DNA of 19,725 bases from Sulfurospirillum sp. UBA6810 (GCA_002469305.1 DKEY01000033.1:9379-29103); one strand, 5' to 3'. Positions 1-7,978 are shown, counted from the first letter of the stretch. The notes: generated by a model not told the origin, from the letters alone. Numbers and translations: made by a program.

Positions 1-118
1 TGTTATCGTTGGAAGTGCTTTTGTGAAAGTTTTACTAGATGATTCACTCAATTCAAGTGAAAAGATAAGAAAAATCTCTACTATTGCTAAAAATATCAAA
101 GAGAGTATTAATTCTTAA
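1..118 (+). CDS. trpA: Tryptophan synthase alpha chain, C-terminal fragment
   Basis: Only the last 38 codons are present, read from base 2 to a TAA at 116-118. The fragment opens with VIVGSAFVKV, which matches the conserved C-terminal GVIVGSAxV phosphate-binding loop of TrpA, followed by a helical tail. TrpA cleaves indole-3-glycerol phosphate to indole for the beta subunit. The gene is convergent with the next one, and the two stop codons overlap. The assignment rests on this short C-terminal motif, so it is likely but not certain. Confidence 0.75.
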   Translation, partial: VIVGSAFVKVLLDDSLNSSEKIRKISTIAKNIKESINS

Positions 119-1617
119 GCGATTAACTCTCTTTTCTCTTTTATCACTATACTTTTTTTATTGATAACTTTTGCAAATGCGATGATGAGTTCTTCTTTCA
201 TCCTAGACATATTTTCATAAGTCTCTCTTTGATCTACGAGTTTACTTTGTATCTCTTTTAAAACTACTTGCCAGTTGTTTATCTTCTTTTCTTTGTTGTC
301 TATGTTTATTTCTAAAGAACGCAACTCTTTTTGTAAAAAGTTTTTTTGTTCTATTAACTTGTCCTCTTTTTTATATAAGTTTTCTTGAGAGCAAATCATA
401 TCTTCCATATCACTTTTAAGTATCAAAGAGAGTTCATTCAACTCTTTTTTATTTATCTCTATTGTATTGCTAAGATTTCCCATCATATTTGTTTGCACTA
501 TTATTTCATTGTGAAGTGTTTCAATCTTTGCAATGATGTCTTTCTCTCTGATTTCAATCTCTTTTAGTTTTTGTTCTTGATTATCAAGACCCATGTAAAA
601 AGTTCTGATAGTACCAAAAGACCATTTTTGGTTATCTTTATCTATGATAAGAGGACGTTGATGTTTTTCCTCAGCATTTTTAAACAGAGTTTCTCCATTG
701 TAAAAACGTATAAATTGGTCAATATTTGGGGCAGATTTTTTGACTAACTCTAAGACTTGAGAAGCACAGAGATAAAGCAGGGTGTCAAAGTTTTTACGAA
801 GTATATAGTTTACAAAGCCGTTGAAAAATTCTTTGTCAATTTTATTTTTCTCTTTTTTAAATGTCAATGCGATGATTTCTTGGAACTCTTTGATGTAGAT
901 AGAACAAAACTTTTTATTGTTTACATGTGAAAAATTGAGAGTTGTTCTAAATTTTCTTTTTAATTCTCTTTGCAATTTTTTTTCAAATGCATCATTGATA
1001 AATTCATCTTCTAGTTTTTCGAGTTCTTTTACAGGAATTCCATTGTATCTTCTCTCTTTTGGTAAAGTTTTGTTTTGTTTACTGTTAAAGCGGATTGCTA
1101 ATTTGTTATGAATAAAAAAAACTTTATCACATTCGCAGAGATTGAAAATCTTAGAAATTTTACACTTGATTATCTCTTTTGCACTTTGGGCAGGTACATC
1201 TTTGAAGAAAGATAAAATTGTATCAAAGTGTTCTTCATGAAAAATAACTAAATCTTCACTTTGATAGTACTCATGGAGATTTTCTGCTAGTTCAAATAAA
1301 TATACACGAAGCTTGTGTAAGCTTTGCTTGTCTAAAGCATGAGAAATATTTTTTATAGGATTGAGATATTTGACTATAAATCTATCTTTATAGTACAAAA
1401 CAGAGACATCTTGATGGTATGAACTAAAAAAGTCTTGAATAGCTTCTACAAGAGAGTGCAAACTGTGTTGTAGTGAAAAATCCTCTGCATTTTCTTTTAA
1501 AAAAGTTATCATAGATGCAGAGTGGTTTTCATCAAAATCTTCAGAAAAAAATGAATAATCATAATTTTTTTCTAGGTAACAAATAGCATTGTCATAATGT
1601 CTTTGAGTTGTTCCCAT
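115..1617 (-). CDS. Conserved-looking coiled-coil protein of unknown function
   Basis: I do not recognise this protein (about 500 aa). No signal peptide or membrane segment is visible. Residues 1 to about 340 look like a mixed globular region rich in Lys, Phe and Leu. Residues about 345-470 are strongly charged with heptad-like Leu/Ile spacing (EQKLKEIEIREKD and onward), typical of a long coiled coil. I chose ATG 1615-1617 because an AGGA lies 10 nt upstream; a GTG six bases further upstream (1621-1623) would sit too close to it. The gene is convergent with trpA and its stop overlaps the trpA stop. It is soluble and probably oligomeric; I can say nothing more on function. Confidence 0.75.
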   Translation of the reverse strand: MGTTQRHYDNAICYLEKNYDYSFFSEDFDENHSASMITFLKENAEDFSLQHSLHSLVEAIQDFFSSYHQDVSVLYYKDRFIVKYLNPIKNISHALDKQSLHKLRVYLFELAENLHEYYQSEDLVIFHEEHFDTILSFFKDVPAQSAKEIIKCKISKIFNLCECDKVFFIHNKLAIRFNSKQNKTLPKERRYNGIPVKELEKLEDEFINDAFEKKLQRELKRKFRTTLNFSHVNNKKFCSIYIKEFQEIIALTFKKEKNKIDKEFFNGFVNYILRKNFDTLLYLCASQVLELVKKSAPNIDQFIRFYNGETLFKNAEEKHQRPLIIDKDNQKWSFGTIRTFYMGLDNQEQKLKEIEIREKDIIAKIETLHNEIIVQTNMMGNLSNTIEINKKELNELSLILKSDMEDMICSQENLYKKEDKLIEQKNFLQKELRSLEINIDNKEKKINNWQVVLKEIQSKLVDQRETYENMSRMKEELIIAFAKVINKKSIVIKEKRELIA

Positions 1618-1650
1618 ACGCACTTATTCCTAAAATACTAACTGAATTAT

Positions 1651-1656
1651 TGTATA
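1651..1656 (-). promoter_or_regulatory. Possible -10 box for the coiled-coil gene
   Basis: On the minus strand this reads TATACA, about 34 bases upstream of the chosen ATG, in a very AT-rich 80-bp gap. A second TATACA lies at 1669-1674. The two sites are flanked by AACTGAA/TTCAGTT inverted copies. In this phylum a -10 without a -35 is normal, but such boxes are common by chance in AT-rich DNA. Confidence 0.3.
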
Positions 1657-1702
1657 ACTAAGTAGCTTGTATAAAAATTAATTTAAAAAAAATATTCAGT
1701 TA

Positions 1703-4138
1703 TTATATTTTAGGTTTAAAGATGATGAACAATCTTGGAAGCAGAAGTAATGCTCCCATAAGTGCCATAAACATAACTAAGACAGTCAATAATCCAAAGT
1801 AGATTGTCGGTATAAAGTTTGAAAAGGCTAGGATAGAAAATCCTAAGATAATGGCAAAAGTCGTATAATACATAGCATAGCCGATAGAGTTGTGTGAACG
1901 ATGCATCGCCGCTAGATAATCACCATCTTTTTGTAACTCTTCTAAGTACCTATGGATATAGTGAATAGTATCATCAACCCCTATCCCTAAACTAATCGCT
2001 GCTATGGTTATCGTCATCAAATCAAGCGGGATGGAAAACCAACCCATAAATCCAAAAATGATACTCATAGGGATAACATTTGCGACGATAGCAATACTCG
2101 CAATTTTAAAGGATTTAAAAATCACTAAAAACATAGCAAATAGAGAGATTAAAACAAAGCCTAGTGTGAGAATTTGAGATTTAAAAAGACTTTGTAGCAT
2201 ATTGTTGTATAAAATCATAAGATTGGACAGTCTATATGAGCCTTTGTCTTCGAGGATATTTGCCATATCTGCATTTATCTTTTTGATTAAGTTATCTCTT
2301 CTAAGCTGTGGATTAGAGTCTATGATACGTGTTGTAAATCTTACTTCATCATCTTTGATACTCAAATATGGATCAAGGATTACTTTTTTAAATTCTGGGG
2401 GTATTTTATTGTATAAAAGGGCTAACTTGAAATTATCCAAATCAATACCATTGTTAAGGGTTCTTCCTATCTTTAAAATAGTAGCTAGAGATTGGACATT
2501 GCCTATTTCAGGAAGAGCATTGAGATAGTCATGAATCTCTTCTATCTTTTTCATTTTTGCTTCTATAAACCAGTACTGAGCTTCATCACTAGTATCTTCA
2601 AACTCACTAGCAAAATCATCAAGGAGGATCTCTTTTTGTTCTTTTTTTTGAGTTTTTACCTCATTTGTTTTGAAATTGACGATAATATCAAGAGGTGTAG
2701 TACCTCCAAGCTTATCGTCGATAACTTTCATCCCTTGATAGATGGCAGTTGAGCTTTTAAAATAGTTGATAAAACTATTTTCTACCATAAGTTTACTAGC
2801 TCCACTAATGCTAAATACAATAACAGCAAAACTGACAAAGAGTATTTTGTTGCCATGGTTTTGTACGATATTTGCAAACACTTTTGTAAGTGCGAAAGAC
2901 TTTTCAAATGCCGTATGAGGTGTTGTCTTTTTTAGCTTTACTAACAGTGCTGGAAAAACTAAAAAAGATATGATGAGCGATATCATTATGCCACTACTCA
3001 TCATCCAGCCTAAATTCATAATAGGAAGGATACTTGAAAGGGCTAAAGAGCCAAATCCAACTATGGTAGTGAGTATGGCAAAAAATGATGGACTAGCTTT
3101 TGAGAGAACTGTTTGTAAAACTAGCTCTTCTTGAGACAAGTCTGGTTTATGTAGTACCAATTCTCTATATCTTACTATAAGATGAAGGACGATAGAGATA
3201 GTGATGATGAGTTGTAAAGAGATAAAGTTTGAGGATATGACAGTTACCTCCCATCCAAAAAGACCAAGAAGACCTGTGGTGCTAAAGATAGATAAAAGAG
3301 AGATAGCAACAGGGATAGCAATCCAGCGCCACTCCCTAAATATAACCCACAAAACAATAATCAAAAGTGCTAAAAGGGCAATCCCATAAATATTGAGATC
3401 ATCTTTTATAAAGCTAATCATATCATCGGCTATCATATTGACGCCACCCAAAAACAGTTCACCACTGTTTTGATTGTTTTGTATGATATCTCTTACATTT
3501 TGTATAAATTGATGATTTTTTTCTCTTTGTATATCCCTATGCTTTTTTAACTCTAATGCACTAGCTTTATACTCAAGAGAGTCTTTTTTTAAAGTTTTTA
3601 GTTTATTTTTGAGCGCTAAGTACTCATCGTCATTTTTAAGTTCAACAACAATAGCAGTTGTTTTAAAATCCTTACTGACTAAATTGTTTTTATAAAAAGG
3701 GCTGTTTAAAAACTCCGCTTTTGCTAGTTTTTTATCAATATCTGGTGATTTAAGGGTAGGCACATTTTTTACAAGTTCACTTACTGCTCTTATAGGACTT
3801 TGTAGTAAAGGAACAGTAAGGATAGAAGTGATGCCAGTAATATTTTCAAGCTTTAAGAGTTCATTGGATAGTTTTTCTATCGTATCTAAACTGCTTTGTG
3901 AGAGTAATGTATCTTTGGGACTATATGTTATGACTAGGATATCAGCATTGTTGTATTTTTTATTTATGGCTCTTGAGTATAGTAAGTCAGTGTCATTTTC
4001 AAGCAAAAGAGTATCTGCTGAAGCATCTATCTCAAGGTTTTTAGTTTGATATGCCAACGCAAGGATAGCTATAAAAAGAAAAAATATAGTCCAAAGAGGA
4101 AACTTTAAGACTATATTTTGATAAAAGTTTTTTAGCAT
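1703..4138 (-). CDS. MMPL/RND-family membrane transporter of the Mla-type operon
   Basis: This 811-aa inner-membrane protein has the duplicated RND/MMPL layout. TM1 is near residues 13-30, followed by a large periplasmic loop, a TM cluster around 250-410, a second large loop around 430-650, and a final TM cluster to the C terminus. FREWRWIAIP in the first cluster and GIGVDDTIHYIHRYLEEL in the last are typical of the RND sterol-sensing-like domains. Its ATG follows the mlaC stop with no gap, so the two are surely co-transcribed. The set mlaA-mlaC-RND resembles Campylobacter jejuni Cj1371-Cj1373. I infer that it works with MlaC to move phospholipid between the membranes, taking the place of the MlaFEDB ABC transporter. 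The substrate is not shown by the sequence. Confidence 0.85.
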   Translation of the reverse strand: MLKNFYQNIVLKFPLWTIFFLFIAILALAYQTKNLEIDASADTLLLENDTDLLYSRAINKKYNNADILVITYSPKDTLLSQSSLDTIEKLSNELLKLENITGITSILTVPLLQSPIRAVSELVKNVPTLKSPDIDKKLAKAEFLNSPFYKNNLVSKDFKTTAIVVELKNDDEYLALKNKLKTLKKDSLEYKASALELKKHRDIQREKNHQFIQNVRDIIQNNQNSGELFLGGVNMIADDMISFIKDDLNIYGIALLALLIIVLWVIFREWRWIAIPVAISLLSIFSTTGLLGLFGWEVTVISSNFISLQLIITISIVLHLIVRYRELVLHKPDLSQEELVLQTVLSKASPSFFAILTTIVGFGSLALSSILPIMNLGWMMSSGIMISLIISFLVFPALLVKLKKTTPHTAFEKSFALTKVFANIVQNHGNKILFVSFAVIVFSISGASKLMVENSFINYFKSSTAIYQGMKVIDDKLGGTTPLDIIVNFKTNEVKTQKKEQKEILLDDFASEFEDTSDEAQYWFIEAKMKKIEEIHDYLNALPEIGNVQSLATILKIGRTLNNGIDLDNFKLALLYNKIPPEFKKVILDPYLSIKDDEVRFTTRIIDSNPQLRRDNLIKKINADMANILEDKGSYRLSNLMILYNNMLQSLFKSQILTLGFVLISLFAMFLVIFKSFKIASIAIVANVIPMSIIFGFMGWFSIPLDLMTITIAAISLGIGVDDTIHYIHRYLEELQKDGDYLAAMHRSHNSIGYAMYYTTFAIILGFSILAFSNFIPTIYFGLLTVLVMFMALMGALLLLPRLFIIFKPKI

Positions 4139-4714
4139 CTATTGAACGTTTTTTATTTTTTCAACTAAGTAGTCAAAAGAGTTGTTTGCTATGGTGTCTT
4201 CAAACTGTGCTTTATATGTTTTTATCATACTGACACCTATGATATCGACGTCATAAATCAACCAGTCCTTTGAGGGTGTTTCATAAAATTTATAGATGAT
4301 GTCAAAAGTCTCTTTTTCATTTTGAAGTTCTGTGTAAAGCCAGATACGATTTTCTTTTATCTTTTTAGATTCTTTAACTATAACTTTTTCATTTGTATAA
4401 AGCGCTAACTTATCTGTATAAGATTTTTTAACATACTCTTCAAATACAACTACAAATCCATCTTTTTTAGACGCCTCTAGGTTGTTCCAGTATTTTCCCA
4501 ACGAGAGTCTTGCCATAAGTGAAAAATCAAAAGTTGATTTTAACTCTTTAAATATCGAAGTTGTTTTCTCTTCAATGTTTATATCTTTTTTTCTTAAAAC
4601 ACTTGTAGCAAAGTCTATTTTCCCTTGCATAACGGATGCAATACGACTTTCTTCTATTGCAAAAACGCTTACATGTAAGAATATCAATACTATCAAAACT
4701 GCTATTTTATTCAC
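4139..4714 (-). CDS. mlaC: MlaC/Ttg2D-like periplasmic phospholipid-binding protein
   Basis: The 191-aa product starts with a clear signal peptide (hydrophobic residues 5-19, cleavage probably after VSVFA). The rest follows the MlaC fold pattern: helical N terminus, RLSLGKYWNNL, FEEYVKKSYTDKL, then a beta-rich part with IWLYTEL and the closing WLIYDVDIIGVSMIKTYKAQF motif, where the family's Gly-Val-Ser is seen. MlaC shuttles lipid across the periplasm between MlaA in the outer membrane and an inner-membrane partner. The start is GTG with GGAG 7 nt upstream. Three bases separate it from the mlaA stop, and no gap separates it from the transporter gene. Confidence 0.87.
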   Translation of the reverse strand: MNKIAVLIVLIFLHVSVFAIEESRIASVMQGKIDFATSVLRKKDINIEEKTTSIFKELKSTFDFSLMARLSLGKYWNNLEASKKDGFVVVFEEYVKKSYTDKLALYTNEKVIVKESKKIKENRIWLYTELQNEKETFDIIYKFYETPSKDWLIYDVDIIGVSMIKTYKAQFEDTIANNSFDYLVEKIKNVQ

Positions 4715-4717
4715 TAT

Positions 4718-5422
4718 TTACTCCGATATCTCTTTGTCTCTTTTTTGTTCATATACATTTTTTAGTAAATGGTACAAATCAATAGAATCTTTTTTTATAT
4801 TTTCATAGGTCTTATACGTAAATGAGGTTTTATTGAGGGCATCATATGCTTTTACATAAGTAGATTCACCACTGCTATCTAGTAAGTTGCCTCTATCTTC
4901 AACATAAGAAAGAGGATTTACAAAATAATCACCACCCATACCTAAGATATCTCGCAGATTTGATGGTCCAAAAAATGGAAGAACTATATGTGGTGTATGG
5001 TTGAAACCATAGTAACCCAATGTTTGCCCAAAATCTTCTTTTTTTGCTTCAATTTGGTAACTCTCTTTTGCTACATCCATAAAGCCAACAATTCCAACAG
5101 ATGAGTTTATCAAAAATCTTTGTAATTCTGTTGCTGAGTTTTCAAACTTGAGTTGTAAAAGGTTGTTTAAAAAACTGATAGGAAATTGGATGTTGGTAAA
5201 AAAGTTTGAAATACCTGTTCTCATTGGTTCAGGGACGATTCCCTCATAGCCTTTAGCCACAGGATTAATAACATAAGTGTAAACTTTGTCATTAAAGTTT
5301 GTCATAATGACATTGTATGACTTGAAAGTATCATCATCTTTTGTATCTTCAGCAAATTCATCATCAAAGCCTTGAGAAAATAAAAGAGATGAGATAAGTA
5401 GTGCGCCAAGCAAAAATCTCAT
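4718..5422 (-). CDS. mlaA: MlaA/VacJ-family outer-membrane lipid asymmetry protein
   Basis: The 234-aa protein carries the MlaA signature: INPVAKGY and VPEPMRTGISNFFTNI near residues 52-77, then RFLINSSVGIVGFMDVA, FGQTLGYYGF and PFFGPSNLRDILG. MlaA removes surface-exposed phospholipid from the outer leaflet and hands it to MlaC. A signal peptide is present (about residues 1-17), but it contains no cysteine, so there is no lipobox and the protein is probably not lipidated, unlike E. coli MlaA. GGAG lies 6 nt before the ATG. It is the first gene of the leftward operon and begins about 60 bp from the left end of the inserted element. Confidence 0.9.
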   Translation of the reverse strand: MRFLLGALLISSLLFSQGFDDEFAEDTKDDDTFKSYNVIMTNFNDKVYTYVINPVAKGYEGIVPEPMRTGISNFFTNIQFPISFLNNLLQLKFENSATELQRFLINSSVGIVGFMDVAKESYQIEAKKEDFGQTLGYYGFNHTPHIVLPFFGPSNLRDILGMGGDYFVNPLSYVEDRGNLLDSSGESTYVKAYDALNKTSFTYKTYENIKKDSIDLYHLLKNVYEQKRDKEISE

Positions 5423-5454
5423 AATCTTCTCCGAAAAAATTGGAAATGGTTTCT

Positions 5455-5460
5455 ATTATA
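5455..5460 (-). promoter_or_regulatory. Probable -10 box of the mla operon
   Basis: TATAAT on the minus strand, 32 bases upstream of the mlaA start. No -35 consensus is seen, which is normal for the housekeeping sigma factor of this phylum. The box is only 25 bp from the element border, so the insertion left the core promoter intact but replaced everything upstream. Confidence 0.6.
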
Positions 5461-5484
5461 ACTTTTTTGTGATTTATTTTAGTT

Positions 5485-5502
5485 TAAATGGTGGAGCTGT
5501 CC
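5485..5502. repeat. Distal attachment-site repeat (copy of the ssrA 3' end)
   Basis: TAAATGGTGGAGCTGTCC is identical to 19519-19536 and is the complement of the last bases of tmRNA plus four flanking bases. No tmRNA gene precedes it here, so it is the scar left by site-specific integration and marks the outer border of the element next to mlaA. Confidence 0.92.
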
Positions 5503-5566
5503 TCAACCAAAGTGTATAATCAAACCACTTAAAATTAGGAACCTTAAAAGAAAAATAATTTATTTA

Positions 5567-5588
5567 GTACCGTAAAGTGTACCGTAAA
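5567..5588. repeat. Left paired repeat GTACCGTAAA, putative integrase arm or Xis site
   Basis: Two copies of GTACCGTAAA start at 5567 and 5579, one 12-bp step apart, about 65 bp inside the left attachment repeat. A nearly identical pair with the same 12-bp step lies at 19401-19422 near the other end. I saw no other plus-strand GTACCG in the window. Placement at both ends fits arm-type sites for the integrase N-terminal domain or sites for an excisionase. Confidence 0.65.
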
Positions 5589-5597
5589 ACTTCATTA

Positions 5598-6293
5598 CTA
5601 TAGAAAAATTTTACACTCTTTTTGAATAATTTCCGCTGAATTTTTTGCTACTTCAAAATACTGTTCAAAAGGATTAACTATTTTTAATTCCATATCGTAT
5701 TTATCCTTGTCTAATTTATCAAGAGCATTATGTAATTCACGAATATCTTGACTTGTTATAGCTTCTAAAGCTATTAGTTTTTTAAGAATATTTTCTTTTT
5801 GGATAGCAATGCCAATATCTATTATATCTCTTGTAAAGTTTCCTTCTCTTCTATAGATAATTTTCTTTGCAATAATGTCTTCTATACTTTCTACATGTAC
5901 AGTTGTATTAAAGAGTATATTTGAATCATCAATAAAACAATTTGCGAGGTTGTCTTGTGCTACAAGCACATCTAATTTGATTTTATTTTTAGAAGATAAA
6001 ACACGAATATGATTTGCAAAATCAATATATGCTTCATCTCCAAAAGTTTGGCTATCTTCTATCCAATGTTTAGGACTAAGATACGTTATTATTTGAGGGT
6101 CTTGCACAAATAAATCTACATCAAAGCTCAGTCTATGTTGAAAGTAATATATCGCTAAGGCAGTTCCTCCACCAAAACGAACTTGTGAAGTATCTTGATT
6201 TGGTAAATTTTGATATGCATCATTGATAAAGCAGTTTAGCGTCTCAATTTGATTACTATAATGTTGTTTGATAAATTCAATATTTTTTAACAT
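5598..6293 (-). CDS. AbiEii/AbiGii-type nucleotidyltransferase toxin
   Basis: The 231-aa protein shows the minimal-nucleotidyltransferase signature of the AbiEii/AbiGii family. FGGGTALA is at residues 40-47, DVD within HRLSFDVDLF is at 58-60, and a third acidic residue lies in KLDVLV (Asp108). Downstream are IEDIIAKKI (138-145) and RDIIDIG (155-161), matching the later conserved Lys/Asp motifs. Family members such as AbiEii and MenT transfer nucleotides and arrest growth. The ATG overlaps the stop of the upstream gene by 7 bases, the usual translational coupling of such pairs. The operon points out of the element toward mlaA, and I see no strong terminator between. Confidence 0.85.
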   Translation of the reverse strand: MLKNIEFIKQHYSNQIETLNCFINDAYQNLPNQDTSQVRFGGGTALAIYYFQHRLSFDVDLFVQDPQIITYLSPKHWIEDSQTFGDEAYIDFANHIRVLSSKNKIKLDVLVAQDNLANCFIDDSNILFNTTVHVESIEDIIAKKIIYRREGNFTRDIIDIGIAIQKENILKKLIALEAITSQDIRELHNALDKLDKDKYDMELKIVNPFEQYFEVAKNSAEIIQKECKIFL

Positions 6294-6679
6294 GCTTTGA
6301 GTACTCTATCAATTCTTTGTATAGGTATCTTATAATAGTTGGCAAACTGCTCAATTTCAATGTTTTTAGCCTCATTCTTGATGGTATTTATAGCATACTT
6401 GTCATAAAGATTGAAAGGCTCTTTTTTATAAAAAAGATTTTTGAGACTTGTAAGCGTAAAATGTTTTGATTTATCTCCTATAGATTGATTAACCGTATAT
6501 AAAAGCATATTGGGTTTTTTAAGTTTTTGTTTCGATTTTTCTAAAAGATTAAGTACAGTGTTAGTATCTAGCTCTTTAAGCAACTTCGCTAGTTTCTTTT
6601 TTTTACTATCTGATTTGTTCCAGTCAAAAAATGTAGCTGGAGCAACACCAAGTATAGAGTGAATTTCTTTTGTTTTCAT
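6287..6679 (-). CDS. Putative cognate antitoxin and autorepressor (non-AbiEi type)
   Basis: The 130-aa protein begins with what looks like a helix-turn-helix (KTKEIHSILGVAPATFFDWNKSD, residues 2-24, given here as one predicted helix pair), followed by a Lys-rich helical region. It is shorter than a typical AbiEi antitoxin, and I do not see AbiEi features. The antitoxin role is inferred from position: it is the first gene of the pair, overlaps the toxin start by 7 bases, and has a repeat-rich promoter. AGGGAG precedes the ATG by 5 nt. It may bind the GATAAT repeats upstream to repress its own operon. Confidence 0.65.
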   Translation of the reverse strand: MKTKEIHSILGVAPATFFDWNKSDSKKKKLAKLLKELDTNTVLNLLEKSKQKLKKPNMLLYTVNQSIGDKSKHFTLTSLKNLFYKKEPFNLYDKYAINTIKNEAKNIEIEQFANYYKIPIQRIDRVLKAC

Positions 6680-6694
6680 AACAGCTCCCTTTTT

Positions 6695-6719
6695 GATAAT
6701 TATACGATAATCGGATAAT
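6695..6719 (-). promoter_or_regulatory. Toxin-antitoxin promoter with triple GATAAT repeat
   Basis: On the plus strand GATAAT occurs at 6695, 6706 and 6714. On the minus strand a TATAAT -10 box (6699-6704) sits between the first two copies, 20 bases upstream of the antitoxin ATG. The repeats, including the dyad CGATAATCG at 6705-6713, are placed where a repressor would block the polymerase. Confidence 0.5.
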
Positions 6720-7067
6720 TACGTCAAGTATAAAACAGTTTTAAACAGCAAAAAATGTAAGAATACTCTCATGAAAAAAAGGGAAATTCTAAAAAATCTT
6801 AAAAAAGGCATGCATTTTAGATCAAAAAATTGTATAGAAAAAAAGAAATTTAATTTTTTATTTAGTTAAAAAAAGTTTACCTTAAATTTTACATATATAT
6901 ACAGAAATTTAAACATAATTTTTAAATTAAAATGTCATGTAAAGCCCTAAAATAAGGACTTTAAGATTTGCAATTGCTGATTTTTTATGTCATGATTTCA
7001 CCAACAATTTGATACGTAATGGTTCTTCCGAACAACTACGAATTAAGAGAAATAAAAAGGAGATAAA
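6720..7067. other. AT-rich intergenic region upstream of the AlpA-like gene
   Basis: No convincing gene is present. The stretch holds a TATATATA run (6894-6901) that could be a rightward -10; a weak hairpin AAAGCCCT/AGGACTTT with one mismatch (6941-6962); two copies of TGTCATG (6933 and 6988); and the palindrome GCAATTGC at 6970-6977. If the TATATATA box is used, the regulator mRNA would have a leader of about 160 nt. This is a plausible regulatory zone between the leftward and rightward transcription units. Confidence 0.4.
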
Positions 7068-7253
7068 ATGAGTGAAGATTACAAATTGCTCAAAGCAGAA
7101 GAAGTGAAAGAGTGGTTAAAAATTAGTAATACACAGTTGTACGATCTAATCAAGCAAGGTAAATTACCAAAACCTTTGAAGCAGGGTAGATCATCATTTT
7201 GGAAACTAGGTGATATAAAGGAATACGTGGATAATTTATCGACAGCAAGTTAG
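7068..7253 (+). CDS. AlpA/HTH_17-family DNA-binding regulator or excisionase
   Basis: This 61-aa protein is almost entirely one MerR-like helix-turn-helix. LLKAEEVKEWLKISNTQLYD and LIKQGKLPKPLKQGRSSFWK match the pattern of AlpA and phage Xis proteins (LL...EV..LL.is..TLY..I..G.fP.P...g.r...W). A strong AAGGAG lies 7 nt before the ATG. Proteins of this family on integrative elements activate or assist integrase-mediated excision, or regulate element genes. Here it is the first rightward gene and may control the downstream replication/mobilization operon. Whether it is an excisionase or a plain regulator cannot be told from the sequence. Confidence 0.78.
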   Translation: MSEDYKLLKAEEVKEWLKISNTQLYDLIKQGKLPKPLKQGRSSFWKLGDIKEYVDNLSTAS

Positions 7254-7262
7254 AAACTCCCC

Positions 7263-7351
7263 TCTCCAGTTAGCATTCGACCTCTTACTGGAAAGAGAAG
7301 CACAACACACCCAAGTTGAGGGTGCTATCTACAATTATAGCAAAAACCCTC
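7263..7351 (+). promoter_or_regulatory. Structured leader with competing hairpins
   Basis: Between the AlpA-like gene and the next gene, CACCC (7308-7312) can pair with GGGTG (7320-7324). The same GGG is also part of GAGGGT (7318-7323), which can pair with ACCCTC (7346-7351) around an inner GCTAT/ATAGC stem (7324-7328/7337-7341). The two folds exclude each other. A further stem CCAGT/ACTGG lies upstream (7266-7270/7287-7291). This may be an attenuator or a translation-control element; no known riboswitch is recognised. Confidence 0.4.
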
Positions 7352-7387
7352 TAATTATTTACATACAAAATCTATAAAGGGATAAGT

Positions 7388-7978
7388 ATGCTCGAAATAG
7401 AAAGAATGGGTAAAACAAACAACTATGCCCAAGTACATAAAAATATGCTTTACAATCCTAATATATCATCTAAAGCAAAAGGAATAGGCGCTTTGATAGA
7501 AACATTTTCAATAGGACTTAAAATATCAAAAAAAAAGATGATTGAAAAATGTAAAGAAGAAGAAAAAGCTTTTGATAATGGGATAAAAGAATTAGAAGAA
7601 TATGGATATCTATTTAGATTTCAAAAAAGAGGAGAAAGAGGAAGGTATAGAACATGTTGGTACTTTAATAGTGAGGGAGTGGACATTAACCACCTAAATG
7701 ATTTGATTATAGAATTAGAAGATGTCACATTAGTGACTGAAAGTAAAATTTTAGAAAAGTTATTAGAACTTAATGGATTTTATATTGACAAAAACCTCTC
7801 TGACGAGGGGTCGGTCAATGGAGGGACGGATAACAGAGTATCCGTAAATGGGCATCCTCATCTTTATAAAAATAGCAATTTTCGTTCCAATATTATTAAT
7901 GAAAAATACTTTATGTTTAAAGATGGAAAAGTTAGGTTACATCCTCACTTTACCCAAACAAGAAAGGAAGTCAAATGA
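7388..7978 (+). CDS. Winged-helix, Rep/DnaD-like protein
   Basis: The 196-aa protein has an N-terminal winged helix similar to plasmid replication initiators and DnaD-like proteins. YAQVHKNMLYNPNISSKAKG (residues 13-32) matches the F..V.n..l.d..LS..AKG pattern, followed by a recognition-helix region and EYGYLFRFQKR. The C-terminal half (about 105-196) is not recognised. Such proteins open or load an origin; on an integrative element it may support replication after excision. GGGATAAG precedes the ATG. Its stop overlaps the next start (ATGA), so it leads an operon. A pure transcription-regulator role is possible. Confidence 0.55.
   Translation: MLEIERMGKTNNYAQVHKNMLYNPNISSKAKGIGALIETFSIGLKISKKKMIEKCKEEEKAFDNGIKELEEYGYLFRFQKRGERGRYRTCWYFNSEGVDINHLNDLIIELEDVTLVTESKILEKLLELNGFYIDKNLSDEGSVNGGTDNRVSVNGHPHLYKNSNFRSNIINEKYFMFKDGKVRLHPHFTQTRKEVK

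Noticed and set aside
385..1111. Plus-strand frames within the coiled-coil gene
   Set aside because: They are antisense to a long well-formed gene, rich in Phe/Leu/Ser/Cys as expected for shadows, and lack ribosome sites.
5485..5502. Second tmRNA or tRNA gene at the left border
   Set aside because: Only 18 bases of the tmRNA 3' end are present; neither flank shows tRNA-like or pseudoknot sequence, so it is an attachment-site duplicate.
6771..6869. 32-codon frame MKKREILKNLKK... in the gap before the AlpA-like gene
   Set aside because: No ribosome site, Lys/Asn/Phe-rich composition expected from AT-rich noncoding DNA, and no clear promoter.
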